Positions 29,033 to 37,505 of a stretch of 64,000 bases of DNA are shown here, one piece after another (positions within the stretch are counted from its first letter, which is position 1; each line of letters starts with the position of its first letter). The notes under the pieces are model-generated. The model saw only the letters and a list, made by a program, of their open reading frames with translations, searched no databases and had not been told where the DNA came from. Source of the DNA: Neisseria animalis. GTDB taxonomy: Bacteria > Pseudomonadota > Gammaproteobacteria > Burkholderiales > Neisseriaceae. Position numbers and translations under genes: made by a program. The stretch is taken from contig NZ_LR134287.1 in NCBI RefSeq assembly GCF_900636515.1, forward strand, positions 1,426,001 through 1,490,000. The letters are read 5' to 3'.

Positions 29033-29905
29033 TTAATTTCGTGAATGGTGTTCTTTTACCGTTTGTTGCAGCCTTTGATTGGCAACATGGGTATAAATCT
29101 GCGTGGTACTCAAATCGGCATGACCGAGCATGGCCTGCACGGAACGCAAATCTGCCTGCCCGTTTACCAGATGTGTGGCGAACGCATGGCGCAAACCGTG
29201 CGGACTAAGCTCCTGAATACCGGCTGCCGCTGCGTATTCTTTAACAATCATCCACGCAAGCTGGCGCGTCATGCCGCTGCGCTTCTGGCTGACGAAAAAT
29301 GCATCGCACAGTCTGCCTTTCAATAATTGGGGACGCGCTTCACGCTGGTAACGCTCCAGCCATTCCACAGCATCTTCGTTCATCGGGATTTCCCGCTGCT
29401 TACCCCCTTTGCCGATAAGGTTGACACGTCCTCGCTGGAAATCCAAATTATCGGGAGTGAGTTTTACTGCTTCGGACACCCGTAATCCTGTGGCATACAG
29501 CAGTTCCAAAAAGGCTTTGTCCCGCATGCCGTGTACCGTGCCGGTATCGGGAGCGGCCAGCATGGCATCGATTTGCGCTTCACTGATGAGCTTGGGCAGT
29601 TTTTGCGCCAGTTTGGGCGCGCGCAGCTCTTTGGTCGGATTTTCGCTGCGGCGGCCGATTTCTTCCAGCCATGCGTACAGCCGCTTGCAAGCAGACAAAG
29701 CCCGCGCCTGCGAACTGGTTTTTTCTTGTGGGGCGTAAACGGCTTCTGCCAATACTAAACTGTCGGCACTCAGCCAGTCGTGTCCGCTCTCGTTCAGCCG
29801 CGCGGCAATCTTCTCCAAATCGCGGCGGTAACCATTCAGGGTATTGTCACTCAAACGCCCCATCAGCCAGAGATGTTCGAGGAAGACATCAGTTAAATCG
29901 TTCAT
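29033..29905 (-). CDS. xerD: Site-specific tyrosine recombinase XerD
   Basis: XerD, with XerC, resolves chromosome dimers at dif. The 290-residue protein has the N-terminal SAM-like core-binding domain and all catalytic residues: R142 (ATGLRVSE), K166, H236 and R239 (HGLRH), H262 (LGHADLS) and Tyr271 (TTQIYTHV). The HADLSTTQIYTHV ending favours XerD over XerC. I chose MNDLTDVF, because the in-frame extension to 30007 overlaps the bcp gene. Confidence 0.94.
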   Translation of the reverse strand: MNDLTDVFLEHLWLMGRLSDNTLNGYRRDLEKIAARLNESGHDWLSADSLVLAEAVYAPQEKTSSQARALSACKRLYAWLEEIGRRSENPTKELRAPKLAQKLPKLISEAQIDAMLAAPDTGTVHGMRDKAFLELLYATGLRVSEAVKLTPDNLDFQRGRVNLIGKGGKQREIPMNEDAVEWLERYQREARPQLLKGRLCDAFFVSQKRSGMTRQLAWMIVKEYAAAAGIQELSPHGLRHAFATHLVNGQADLRSVQAMLGHADLSTTQIYTHVANQRLQQTVKEHHSRN

Positions 29906-29911
29906 ACTGAT

Positions 29912-29941
29912 ATGCCGTCTGCATTTTACAGACGGCCTTTT
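29912..29941. repeat. Inverted DUS pair between bcp and xerD
   Basis: ATGCCGTCTGCA and its imperfect mirror TACAGACGGCCTTTT. It has a T-run only in the forward direction, so on the transcribed reverse strand it is at most an attenuator. Confidence 0.5.
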
Positions 29942-29946
29942 CCTCC

Positions 29947-30384
29947 TCAACGGCTTAAAGTATCCAATACTTCCTGTGCATGACCCGCTACTTTGACTTT
30001 GCGCCATTCGTGGCTGATTTCGCCTTTTTCATTGAGCACAAAAGTGCTGCGTTCGATTCCCAACGATTCTTTGCCGTAAAGTTTTTTCAGCTTGATGACA
30101 TCAAACTGTTTGCAGACAACCTCATCTTTATCACTCAACAACTCAAATTGGAACCCTTGTTTGGCACAAAAATTCTGATGAGCTTTCACCCCATCGCGCG
30201 AAATACCGACCACCGTATAGCCGAGTGCTTTAAATTGTTCCAAACGGGCATTAAAGTCCAAACCTTCGGTCGTGCAGCCCGGGGTACTGTCTTTAGGATA
30301 GAAGTACACCACCAGCGGCAGATGGTCGGCCGCCCGAAAATCGCTGCCGCTGCTGGAAGGAAGGGTAAAATCGTAAGTTTGCAT
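29947..30384 (-). CDS. bcp: Thioredoxin-dependent peroxiredoxin (BCP/PrxQ family)
   Basis: The 145-residue protein reduces peroxides. The peroxidatic Cys37 sits in YPKDSTPGCTTE. The resolving cysteine found five residues later in E. coli Bcp is absent (Leu instead). Other cysteines (KAHQNFCAKQ, DEVVCKQF) could resolve, or it may act as a one-Cys enzyme. I chose MQTYDFTLPS because an upstream ATG gives only translated uptake sequence (MQTAF). It lies between ubiE and xerD on the same strand. Confidence 0.92.
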   Translation of the reverse strand: MQTYDFTLPSSSGSDFRAADHLPLVVYFYPKDSTPGCTTEGLDFNARLEQFKALGYTVVGISRDGVKAHQNFCAKQGFQFELLSDKDEVVCKQFDVIKLKKLYGKESLGIERSTFVLNEKGEISHEWRKVKVAGHAQEVLDTLSR

Positions 30385-30457
30385 GGTTTTATCCTTATTG
30401 AGTTGCTGTTTTTTTGAAAAAGCCGTCTGCAATTCAGACGGCTTGATGCGGATTCAA

Positions 30458-31195
30458 TCAGAATTTCACGCCCTTATGCAGCGCAACAATGCCCGCGCTC
30501 ATATTGTGGTAATCCACGCTGTCGAAACCGGCATCCAGCATCATTTGTTTCAGCGTTTCCTGATCGGGGTGCATACGGATAGATTCAGCCAGATACTGAT
30601 AGCTGTCGGCATCTTTGGCAATCAGCTTGCCCATCACCGGCAAAAGTTTGAAAGAATACAGATCGTAAACGCCTTCAAGCGGTTTGTAGACTTTGGAAAA
30701 CTCCAACACCAGCAGCGTACCGCCCGGTTTCAATACGCGGTGCATTTCTTTCAATGCACGGTCTTTGTGCGTCATGTTGCGCAAACCGAAGGCAACGGAA
30801 ACGAGGTTGAAATAATTGTCGGGAAACGGCAGCTTTTCCGCATCCGCCAGCGATACCGGCAGAATCACGCCCTCGTTCAACAGACGGTCGCGACCGACGG
30901 TGAGCATGGAGGAGTTGATGTCGGTCAGCCACACTTCGCCTTCTTTGCCCACGCGCTTGGCCCAGCCGCGCGACAAATCGCCCGTACCACCGGCGATGTC
31001 CAGCACTTTGTCGCCTTTTTTCAGGCGGGCGGTATTGATGGTGAAATGTTTCCAAACGCGGTGCAGACCGCCGGACATCACATCATTCATGATGTCGTAG
31101 TTTTTCGCTACCGAGTGGAACACTTCGGCGACTTTGCCGGCTTTTTCACTTTCATCAACAGTACTGAAACCGAAGTGGGTTTTTTGGTCACTCAT
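30458..31195 (-). CDS. ubiE: Ubiquinone/menaquinone C-methyltransferase UbiE
   Basis: UbiE methylates the benzoquinol ring in ubiquinone synthesis. The 245-residue protein has the SAM-binding motif [12 protein letters not shown] at about 63-74, [17 protein letters not shown] near the N-terminus and VLKPGG later, with an ALHKGVKF C-terminus. It lies downstream of a DUF971 gene, a pairing common in proteobacteria. Confidence 0.96.
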   Translation of the reverse strand: MSDQKTHFGFSTVDESEKAGKVAEVFHSVAKNYDIMNDVMSGGLHRVWKHFTINTARLKKGDKVLDIAGGTGDLSRGWAKRVGKEGEVWLTDINSSMLTVGRDRLLNEGVILPVSLADAEKLPFPDNYFNLVSVAFGLRNMTHKDRALKEMHRVLKPGGTLLVLEFSKVYKPLEGVYDLYSFKLLPVMGKLIAKDADSYQYLAESIRMHPDQETLKQMMLDAGFDSVDYHNMSAGIVALHKGVKF

Positions 31196-31321
31196 AATTT
31201 CTGCTTTCTTTTAGGGTCTTAGCCCGCAATAATATCCAATCAGATAAAATAAAAAGGCATTTTGCAGACGGCCTGCCATCATCGGGCCATCTGCAAAACG
31301 GTATCGCTGTCATTTCGATGT

Positions 31322-31741
31322 TCAACGGCTTCCGCATCCGCCGCCGCAGGCATGAACACCTGCCGTCTGTTCGGCATGATTGTCCGGCAGACGCGATGCT
31401 CCTGATTCCTGCAAGCGTTTCAGGTAATCCGCCCACATTTCGTCATATCCGTAAGCCAAACGGTGCAGATAAGGCCAATCGTACAAACCGCTGTTGTGGC
31501 CGTCTGAAAAAGTGATTTTCAGCGCGTACCGGCCAACCGGTTCCAAGTCCGTAACGGTAACTTCCGACTTGCCCGTCTGCAACACTTCCTGCCCCGGCCC
31601 GTGCCCCCGCACTTCGGCGCTGGGCGAGTACACGCGCAAAAATTCGGCTGGGAGGATTTTTTGCTCGCCGCCGTAAACCAATACCAATACGGCACGGTTT
31701 TGCTGCAAACGGATTTCTTCCGGGATAGCTGTCTGCATCAT
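31322..31741 (-). CDS. DUF971 (GBBH-like N-terminal domain) protein
   Basis: This 139-residue protein has the DUF971 pattern: PEEIRLQQNRAVLVLVY, ILPAEFLRVYSPSAEVRGHG, GRYALKITFSDGHNSGLYDWPYL. This domain is zinc-binding in gamma-butyrobetaine hydroxylases, but stand-alone members have no known role. The tail holds CGGGCG. It is usually found next to ubiE, as here. The start overlaps the preceding gene's stop (ATGA). Confidence 0.88.
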   Translation of the reverse strand: MMQTAIPEEIRLQQNRAVLVLVYGGEQKILPAEFLRVYSPSAEVRGHGPGQEVLQTGKSEVTVTDLEPVGRYALKITFSDGHNSGLYDWPYLHRLAYGYDEMWADYLKRLQESGASRLPDNHAEQTAGVHACGGGCGSR

Positions 31742-31977
31742 GATGATTTCTCAAATTGTTTGCGGAGTATGGCCACACGCAGGGAAAATGCGCCGCCCAG
31801 CACGGCAAACAACACCAGCGCATACAGCGATATACGTATGACTGCCAACTGCTGCGCCGCTGTTATACCGAACGGAATGATGCTGACTGCCGCAAACACC
31901 AAAAATGCCGACAACATCAATCCGATACAGGCAAAGGCATAATAGGTATTCGCCTTGACTTTTGCTTGCAACGCCAT
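31738..31977 (-). CDS. Small two-helix membrane protein, unknown function
   Basis: This 79-residue protein has two hydrophobic helices (about 12-32 AFACIGLMLSAFLVFAAVSI, and 46-66 RISLYALVLFAVLGGAFSLR) and a basic tail. It overlaps the DUF971 gene by four bases, which supports translation. I do not recognise the family. No ribosome site stands out. Confidence 0.65.
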   Translation of the reverse strand: MALQAKVKANTYYAFACIGLMLSAFLVFAAVSIIPFGITAAQQLAVIRISLYALVLFAVLGGAFSLRVAILRKQFEKSS

Positions 31978-32090
31978 TATCCGTACCGTTTTTCAAAACG
32001 CCATTTTAACAGCTTTGTCTGCGAATTTCGACAAGCAGATGAATGATTGCGGCAAACACCGCCGGCCAATGCCGTCTGCATTTCGGAAAG

Positions 32091-32783
32091 TTATTCGGAC
32101 GGCATTCCGTCCAACCAGCCGCCGCCGCGCATGGAGCAGCTTTCGTTTGCGGTAATAATAAAATGATCGAGCAGATCGATTTCCACCAAATCCAATGCCC
32201 GCTGCAAACGGCGGGTAAACAATATATCGTTTTCAGACGGCATGGCCGTGCCGCCCGGGTGGTTGTGGGCAATAATCACCGCACTGGCATACTCCTCCAA
32301 GGCCAGCTTCACCACCTCACGAATATAAACGGTATTTTCCGCAACCGTCCCGCGCGACAATTCCTTCGCACCAATCAACTGATTCTGGCTGTTGAGCAAC
32401 AGCGCGGTACTGACTTCGACTTTCTCATGCCCCAAATGCAGCCGCAGATAATCGGCAACCGCACGGGGATTGTTCAACACCACGCCCTGCTGCAACTCTT
32501 CGCTGAGTATCCTCCGGCCGATTTCCTTCACCACGGCAAACTGGGTAAAGCTCGCCGTTCCCATGCCTTTATATCGGGAAAGCACCCGCGCCTCGGCACT
32601 CATCAGCCTGCCCAAACTGCCAAACTCATTCAACAGATAACGCGCCAAATCTACCGCACTCATGCCGCGCGTACCCACCCGCAACAAAATCGCCAGCAGC
32701 TCGGCATCACTTAACACCCCCGCCCCACGTTCCAACAATTTCTCACGCGGCCGCTCCCCTTCAGGCCAATGTTTGATACTCAT
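32091..32783 (-). CDS. radC: RadC family JAB/MPN protein
   Basis: The 230-residue protein has an N-terminal helix-hairpin-helix-like region (VLSDAELLAILLRVGT) and a JAMM metalloprotease-type centre (HNHPGG at 173-178, with D186). Despite the name, no repair role has been shown for RadC, and some relatives act in transformation. The ATG at 32783 is used because GGAG lies six bases upstream. The preceding GTG (32786) is less well placed. Confidence 0.92.
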   Translation of the reverse strand: MSIKHWPEGERPREKLLERGAGVLSDAELLAILLRVGTRGMSAVDLARYLLNEFGSLGRLMSAEARVLSRYKGMGTASFTQFAVVKEIGRRILSEELQQGVVLNNPRAVADYLRLHLGHEKVEVSTALLLNSQNQLIGAKELSRGTVAENTVYIREVVKLALEEYASAVIIAHNHPGGTAMPSENDILFTRRLQRALDLVEIDLLDHFIITANESCSMRGGGWLDGMPSE

Positions 32784-32939
32784 CACATCTCCTTTTTTAT
32801 GCTTTTGTTATGATTGACTTACAGCCTGCTAGATACCAAACACCACCCTACCGATGCAAGCCGGAAAGGTATTTGGAAACAAAAGCGTTGTATTCCTGCC
32901 ATCATTTGAAAAAAACAAGTTTTCACGGCAAGTTTGTTA
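32784..32939 (+). other. Gap between divergent radC and potA
   Basis: This is AT-rich non-coding DNA. I see no gene. The radC ribosome site is at its left edge and the potA promoter follows on its right. Confidence 0.4.
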
Positions 32940-32969
32940 TTGCCCTGATACGGCATAGACTAATATAAT
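32940..32969 (+). promoter_or_regulatory. Possible potABC promoter
   Basis: TTGCCC (32940-32945), an 18-base spacer and TATAAT (32964-32969). The resulting leader to potA would be about 275 bases. It contains uptake-like words near 33133 and 33154, and no other gene. Confidence 0.5.
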
Positions 32970-33250
32970 CGCGGGTTTGTTTGAAAAGGTTTGAAACAGC
33001 CTCTTCCGGCACCCGTTCGGGATTTATTCTGCCTGATCATTCACAAACTTACTCAACTTTCGGGCTGCTTTCGAAATCCGTTTCAGAAACGCCCAAAAAC
33101 CGTGCTGACCGTGCGCTTCACAAGGTTTTGCAGACGGCCTTTTCCCGAACATTGCCGTCTGCAAAACCTCCAGCAATCAAACAGCTTTTTATCACCCTTT
33201 CGAAAATCCGTTTTGCCGGTACTCGTTATAAATTTTGGAGTATTGCCATT

Positions 33251-34375
33251 ATGACCGCACATACTGCGTCTTCCGCCAAACCTTATCTGCAAATCCAAGG
33301 TCTGGTGAAAAAGTTTGGTGACAATTACGCTGTCGATAACATCGACTTGGACATCTACAAACATGAAATCTTTGCGCTTTTGGGCAGTTCCGGCAGCGGC
33401 AAATCCACGCTGTTGCGTATGTTGGCCGGCATGGAGATTCCCAATCAGGGCAAAATTATTCTGGACGGACAAGACATTACCAAACTTGCTCCGTACGACC
33501 GCCCCATCAATATGATGTTCCAAAGCTACGCGCTGTTTCCGCACATGACGGTGGAGCAAAACATTGCTTTCGGCCTGAAACAGGACAAAATGCCAAAAGG
33601 GGAAATCGACGCGCGCGTGGAAGAAATGCTGCGCTTGGTGCAAATGACCAAATTTGCCAAACGCAAACCGCACCAACTGTCCGGCGGCCAGCAGCAGCGT
33701 ATCGCTTTGGCACGCAGCTTGGCCAAACGTCCGAAAATCCTGTTGCTTGACGAACCTTTGGGCGCGTTGGATAAAAAACTGCGCCAGCAAACCCAATTCG
33801 AGCTGGTGAATACGCTGGAGCAAGTGGGCGTAACCTGCATCATGGTCACACACGACCAAGAAGAAGCCATGACCATGGCCACCCGAATCGCCATTATGTC
33901 CGAAGGCCAGCTGCAACAAGTCGGTACGCCTGCCGATGTCTATGACTACCCGAACAGCCGCTTTACTGCCGAATTTATTGGCGAAACCAATATTTTCGAG
34001 GGTGTGGTTGTTGAGGATCACGCCGATTATGCGGTTATCGAGTGCGATGGCTTGGAAAACCATGTCCGCATCGATCATGGTTTGGGCGGCCCTGCCGAAC
34101 AGGATTTGTGGGTCAGCATCCGTCCCGAAGACATTGATTTGTACAAGGAAAAGCCCGAACATTTGGGCGACTTCAACTGGGCGAAAGGTACGGTAAAAGA
34201 AATTGCCTACTTGGGCAGTTTCGCCATCTACCACATCAAACTTGCCAACGGCCGGGTGGTGAAAAGCCAAGTTCCCGCACCTTATTGGTATGTGCAGAAC
34301 CTTACTCCGCCCACTTGGGACGAAACCGTGTACATGAGCTGGCCGGAAAACCAGCCGACTCCGTTGTTCCGCTGA
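33251..34375 (+). CDS. potA: Spermidine/putrescine ABC transporter ATP-binding protein PotA
   Basis: PotA powers polyamine import. The 374-residue protein has Walker A GSSGSGKST at 45-53, the signature LSGGQQQRIALARSLA near 142-157, Walker B LLLDEPLGALD near 166-176, and a C-terminal TOBE domain. I chose MTAHTASS at 33251; the ORF extends upstream but that part is not family-like. It is followed by potB and potC, while potD, the binding protein, is not in the window. Confidence 0.94.
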   Translation: MTAHTASSAKPYLQIQGLVKKFGDNYAVDNIDLDIYKHEIFALLGSSGSGKSTLLRMLAGMEIPNQGKIILDGQDITKLAPYDRPINMMFQSYALFPHMTVEQNIAFGLKQDKMPKGEIDARVEEMLRLVQMTKFAKRKPHQLSGGQQQRIALARSLAKRPKILLLDEPLGALDKKLRQQTQFELVNTLEQVGVTCIMVTHDQEEAMTMATRIAIMSEGQLQQVGTPADVYDYPNSRFTAEFIGETNIFEGVVVEDHADYAVIECDGLENHVRIDHGLGGPAEQDLWVSIRPEDIDLYKEKPEHLGDFNWAKGTVKEIAYLGSFAIYHIKLANGRVVKSQVPAPYWYVQNLTPPTWDETVYMSWPENQPTPLFR

Positions 34376-34390
34376 TCGGAGGGCGATGAA

Positions 34391-35371
34391 ATGAACTTCC
34401 TGAAAAAACTCAAAAACAAACCGCCGCGCCAAAAAGGGCAGCGTGCCGTCATCGCCGTACCGTATATCTGGCTGCTGGTGTTTTTCCTGATTCCGTTTGC
34501 GATTGTGCTGAAAATCAGTTTTGCCGAACAGGAAATCGCCATTCCGCCGTTTACACCGTTGACAACAGTTGATGAAGATTTAGGCCGTCTGAATATTGCC
34601 ATCAGTTATCAGAATTATGCCGACATCTTCCAAAACTTTTGGGCAACGCTGGGGCAGATGCTCAATCCGTTCAGCGGCAGCAACGGCGACAACATTTATT
34701 TGCTGACTTACTGGTCTTCGATTAAAACCGCTTTGACCACTACCGTCATCTGCCTGCTGATTGGCTATCCGACCGCTTATGCCATCTCCCGCGCCAATCC
34801 GTCTATCCGCAACGGACTGCTGCTGGCCATCATGCTGCCGTTTTGGACATCTTTCCTGCTGCGCGTTTACGCGTGGATGGGGCTGCTCGGCCACAACGGC
34901 ATCATCAATAACTTCCTGCTGAAATACGGCATTATCAGTGAACCGCTCGACCTTTTTTACAACGCATTTTCCCTGAATCTGGTCATGGTGTACGCTTACC
35001 TGCCGTTTATGATTCTGCCGCTGTACACCCAACTGGTGAAACTGGACAGCCGCCTGCTCGAAGCCGCTTCGGATTTGGGCGCCGGTCCGATCAAATCGTT
35101 TTTCACCATTACCCTGCCGCTGTCGAAAACCGGCATTATTGCAGGTTCGATGTTGGTGTTTATTCCTGCCGTCGGCGAGTTTGTGATTCCCGAACTGGTC
35201 GGAGGCTCGGAAAACTTGATGATCGGTAAAGTATTGTGGCAGGCATTCTTCGATCAGAACAACTGGCCGCTGGCTTCTGCCGTTGCTGTGGTGATGGTGA
35301 TACTGCTGGTGATTCCGATTGCGCTGAACCACCGCCAAAATAACCGTGAAATCAAAGAAGGAGGCAGATAA
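34391..35371 (+). CDS. potB: Spermidine/putrescine ABC transporter permease PotB
   Basis: The 326-residue inner-membrane permease has about six helices and the binding-protein-dependent loop EAASDLGAGPIKSFFTITLPL near 218-238. It starts 15 bases after potA with a GGAGGG ribosome site and ends TAATG, overlapping potC by one base. Confidence 0.93.
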   Translation: MNFLKKLKNKPPRQKGQRAVIAVPYIWLLVFFLIPFAIVLKISFAEQEIAIPPFTPLTTVDEDLGRLNIAISYQNYADIFQNFWATLGQMLNPFSGSNGDNIYLLTYWSSIKTALTTTVICLLIGYPTAYAISRANPSIRNGLLLAIMLPFWTSFLLRVYAWMGLLGHNGIINNFLLKYGIISEPLDLFYNAFSLNLVMVYAYLPFMILPLYTQLVKLDSRLLEAASDLGAGPIKSFFTITLPLSKTGIIAGSMLVFIPAVGEFVIPELVGGSENLMIGKVLWQAFFDQNNWPLASAVAVVMVILLVIPIALNHRQNNREIKEGGR

Positions 35372-36264
35372 TGCAGAAAAACAAACTTTCTTGGTTTCTG
35401 AAGCTGATGCTGTTACTGTCGATAGCATTTCTGTATATACCGCTGTTCGTTCTCGTGATTTATTCGTTCAACGAATCCAAGCTGGTAACCGTTTGGGGCG
35501 GTTTCTCAACCAAATGGTATGCCGCACTGGTTCAAAACGATACCATTCTCGAAGCGGCATGGCTGTCGCTGCGGATTGCGCTGGTTTCCTCGCTGGCTGC
35601 CGTCATACTCGGCACGCTGGCAGGTTATGCCATGGCGCGTATCAAACGCTTCCGCGGCAGCACCCTGTTTGCCGGTATGATTTCCGCACCGATGGTTATG
35701 CCTGATGTGATTACCGGCTTGTCGATGCTGCTGCTGATTATCCAAGTACAAATGTTCCTGCAAAACAGCGAACTGCTGTCTTGGCTCTATTTCGACCGCG
35801 GCTTTTTCACCATCTTCCTCGGCCATACCACATTCTGTATGGCATACATTACCGTGGTTATCCGTTCGCGCCTGATCGAACTGGATCAATCCTTGGAAGA
35901 AGCCGCGATGGATTTGGGCGCACGTCCGTTAAAAATCTTTTTTGTGATTACCCTGCCGCTGATTGCTCCGGCCATTGCTTCGGGTTTCCTGCTGGGCATT
36001 ACGCTGTCGCTTGACGACTTGGTCATTACCTCATTCCTGTCCGGCCCGGGTTCGTCCACGCTCCCTCAAGTGATTTTCTCGAAAATCAAACTTGGTCTCG
36101 ACCCGCAGATGAACGTATTGGCCACCATTTTAATCGGCGTTATCGGTACGCTGGTTATCGTCGTCAACTACTGGATGATGCGCCAAGCCACCAAACGCGA
36201 ACGCGAAGCGGCTGAAGCCTACCGTCAGGAAAAACTTGCCGTAGAAAAAGCCGCACAATCCTAA
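35371..36264 (+). CDS. potC: Spermidine/putrescine ABC transporter permease PotC
   Basis: This is the partner permease, 297 residues with about six helices and the loop EEAAMDLGARPLKIFFVITLP near 172-192. The start is coupled to potB (TAATG). It is the last gene of the operon, followed 14 bases later by a strong terminator. Confidence 0.93.
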   Translation: MQKNKLSWFLKLMLLLSIAFLYIPLFVLVIYSFNESKLVTVWGGFSTKWYAALVQNDTILEAAWLSLRIALVSSLAAVILGTLAGYAMARIKRFRGSTLFAGMISAPMVMPDVITGLSMLLLIIQVQMFLQNSELLSWLYFDRGFFTIFLGHTTFCMAYITVVIRSRLIELDQSLEEAAMDLGARPLKIFFVITLPLIAPAIASGFLLGITLSLDDLVITSFLSGPGSSTLPQVIFSKIKLGLDPQMNVLATILIGVIGTLVIVVNYWMMRQATKREREAAEAYRQEKLAVEKAAQS

Positions 36265-36278
36265 TCTTTGCCCATCTC

Positions 36279-36306
36279 AAGGCTGCCCGAACCGGCAGCC
36301 TTTTTT
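36279..36306 (+). terminator. Intrinsic terminator of potABC
   Basis: AAGGCTGCC pairs with GGCAGCCTT across six bases and a run of six Ts follows. Unusually for this window the stem is not built from an uptake sequence. Confidence 0.85.
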
Positions 36307-36336
36307 CTATCCGTTATCTATCTTCCCATTCTATTA

Positions 36337-36342
36337 TATAAT
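36337..36342 (+). promoter_or_regulatory. Possible -10 box of rlmJ
   Basis: TATAAT lies 29 bases before the rlmJ start, between the potC terminator and the gene. The -35 region is weak. Confidence 0.4.
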
Positions 36343-36371
36343 CCTGCTTTATTTTCAGACGGCATCTACCT

Positions 36372-37217
36372 ATGCTCAGCTACCGCCATGCTTTCCATGC
36401 CGGCAACCATGCCGATATGCTCAAACATTTCACCCTATACTTGGTTCTGAATTATTTCAACCGCAAAGACAAACCCTATTGGTATATCGATACGCACAGC
36501 GGCGCAGGCTTATACGACCTGAACAGCACCGAAGCACAAAAAGTCGGCGAATACCGTCAGGGCATCGGCCGTCTGCAACAAGCAGCAAACCTGCCGCAAG
36601 AATTGCAGGCATTCTTAAGCCGTCTGCAAACCATATTGCCGCAATCCGGCCTCTATTGCGGCTCTCCGTGGCTGGCACAGGCGGAAATCCGGGAAAGCGA
36701 CAAAATGCGGATGTTCGAGTTGCACCCTGCCGATTTCCAACATCTGCAAAACAATATGCGCGAAGCCCGATTAGGAAAACGCTGCCTGCTTGCCCAAGCA
36801 GACGGCTATCAAGGGCTGATTTCCTTACTGCCGCCGCCATCTCGCCGTGCCGTAATCCTCATCGATCCGCCTTATGAAGAAAAACAAGATTACCAGCGGG
36901 TTATCCAAACGCTGAAAGAAGCCCAAAAACGCTTTGATTCGGGCTGCTACCTGATTTGGTATCCCTGCCTGAGCCGTGAAGAGAGCCGCAAACTCCCCGA
37001 ACAACTGAAAAAATTATCACCGCAAAACTATCTGCACACCGAACTGCACGTCCACAGCCCGCGTGCAGACGGCTTCGGTATGCACGGCAGCGGTATGTTT
37101 GTCATCAATCCGCCCTATCTGCTCGCGGAACAGCTCAAACAAAACCTGCCCGCGCTTAGCGAAACACTGGCTCAAGACCAGGGCGCGCATTTCGTTTTGG
37201 ATCATCAAATCAAATAA
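36372..37217 (+). CDS. rlmJ: 23S rRNA (adenine(2030)-N6)-methyltransferase RlmJ
   Basis: RlmJ (ComJ/YhiR family) methylates A2030 of 23S rRNA and is reported to matter for competence in some bacteria. The 281-residue protein begins MLSYRHAFHAGNHADMLKH, has THSGAGLYDL near 41-50 and the N6-methyltransferase motif DPPY at 165-168, and the helices that follow. It is the only gene between the pot operon and the nitronate monooxygenase. Confidence 0.95.
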   Translation: MLSYRHAFHAGNHADMLKHFTLYLVLNYFNRKDKPYWYIDTHSGAGLYDLNSTEAQKVGEYRQGIGRLQQAANLPQELQAFLSRLQTILPQSGLYCGSPWLAQAEIRESDKMRMFELHPADFQHLQNNMREARLGKRCLLAQADGYQGLISLLPPPSRRAVILIDPPYEEKQDYQRVIQTLKEAQKRFDSGCYLIWYPCLSREESRKLPEQLKKLSPQNYLHTELHVHSPRADGFGMHGSGMFVINPPYLLAEQLKQNLPALSETLAQDQGAHFVLDHQIK

Positions 37218-37266
37218 TCCTGCCACACAAAACACAAACGCCCCTCACCCCCAATTTTCCCTCTAT

Positions 37267-37307
37267 GGCCGTCTGCAAAACGATAACAAGAATTTGCAGA
37301 CGGCCTT
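37267..37307. terminator. DUS-pair hairpin after rlmJ
   Basis: GGCCGTCTGCAAA and TTTGCAGACGGCC in mirror arrangement about 50 bases after the stop. Few Ts follow, so strength is uncertain. Confidence 0.55.
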
Positions 37308-37386
37308 ATAGCTTCCAAAACTTCCCAAGCATAACCAATTAAAACTGCTACACTTTTTCCAATCAAACCGATTATTTTAGATTTTT

Positions 37387-37438
37387 ACTCTAAAATTTTT
37401 GTATCTTTACTCTAATCTTAGAAAAAATAGAGTATAAT
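37387..37438 (+). promoter_or_regulatory. Promoter with ACTCTA repeats upstream of the nitronate monooxygenase gene
   Basis: ACTCTA occurs at 37387-37392 and 37409-37414 and its complement TAGAGT at 37428-37433, which adjoins a perfect TATAAT (37433-37438). The inverted pair is 19 bases apart between starts. This is a likely operator for an unknown regulator. Confidence 0.5.
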
Positions 37439-37505
37439 GCCTAAAATTTTAAAGCATGATTCATATACCGCACATCCATCATTGAAAATCTACAAGGAAA
37501 AACAT

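Noticed and set aside
29033..29905. xerD as a phage or integron integrase
   Set aside because: Length, motif spacing and the HADLSTTQIYTHV ending fit chromosomal XerD, and no phage genes lie nearby.
33083..34432. A 449-codon reverse frame opposite potA
   Set aside because: It runs the length of potA on the other strand and looks like codon-bias shadow with low-complexity composition.
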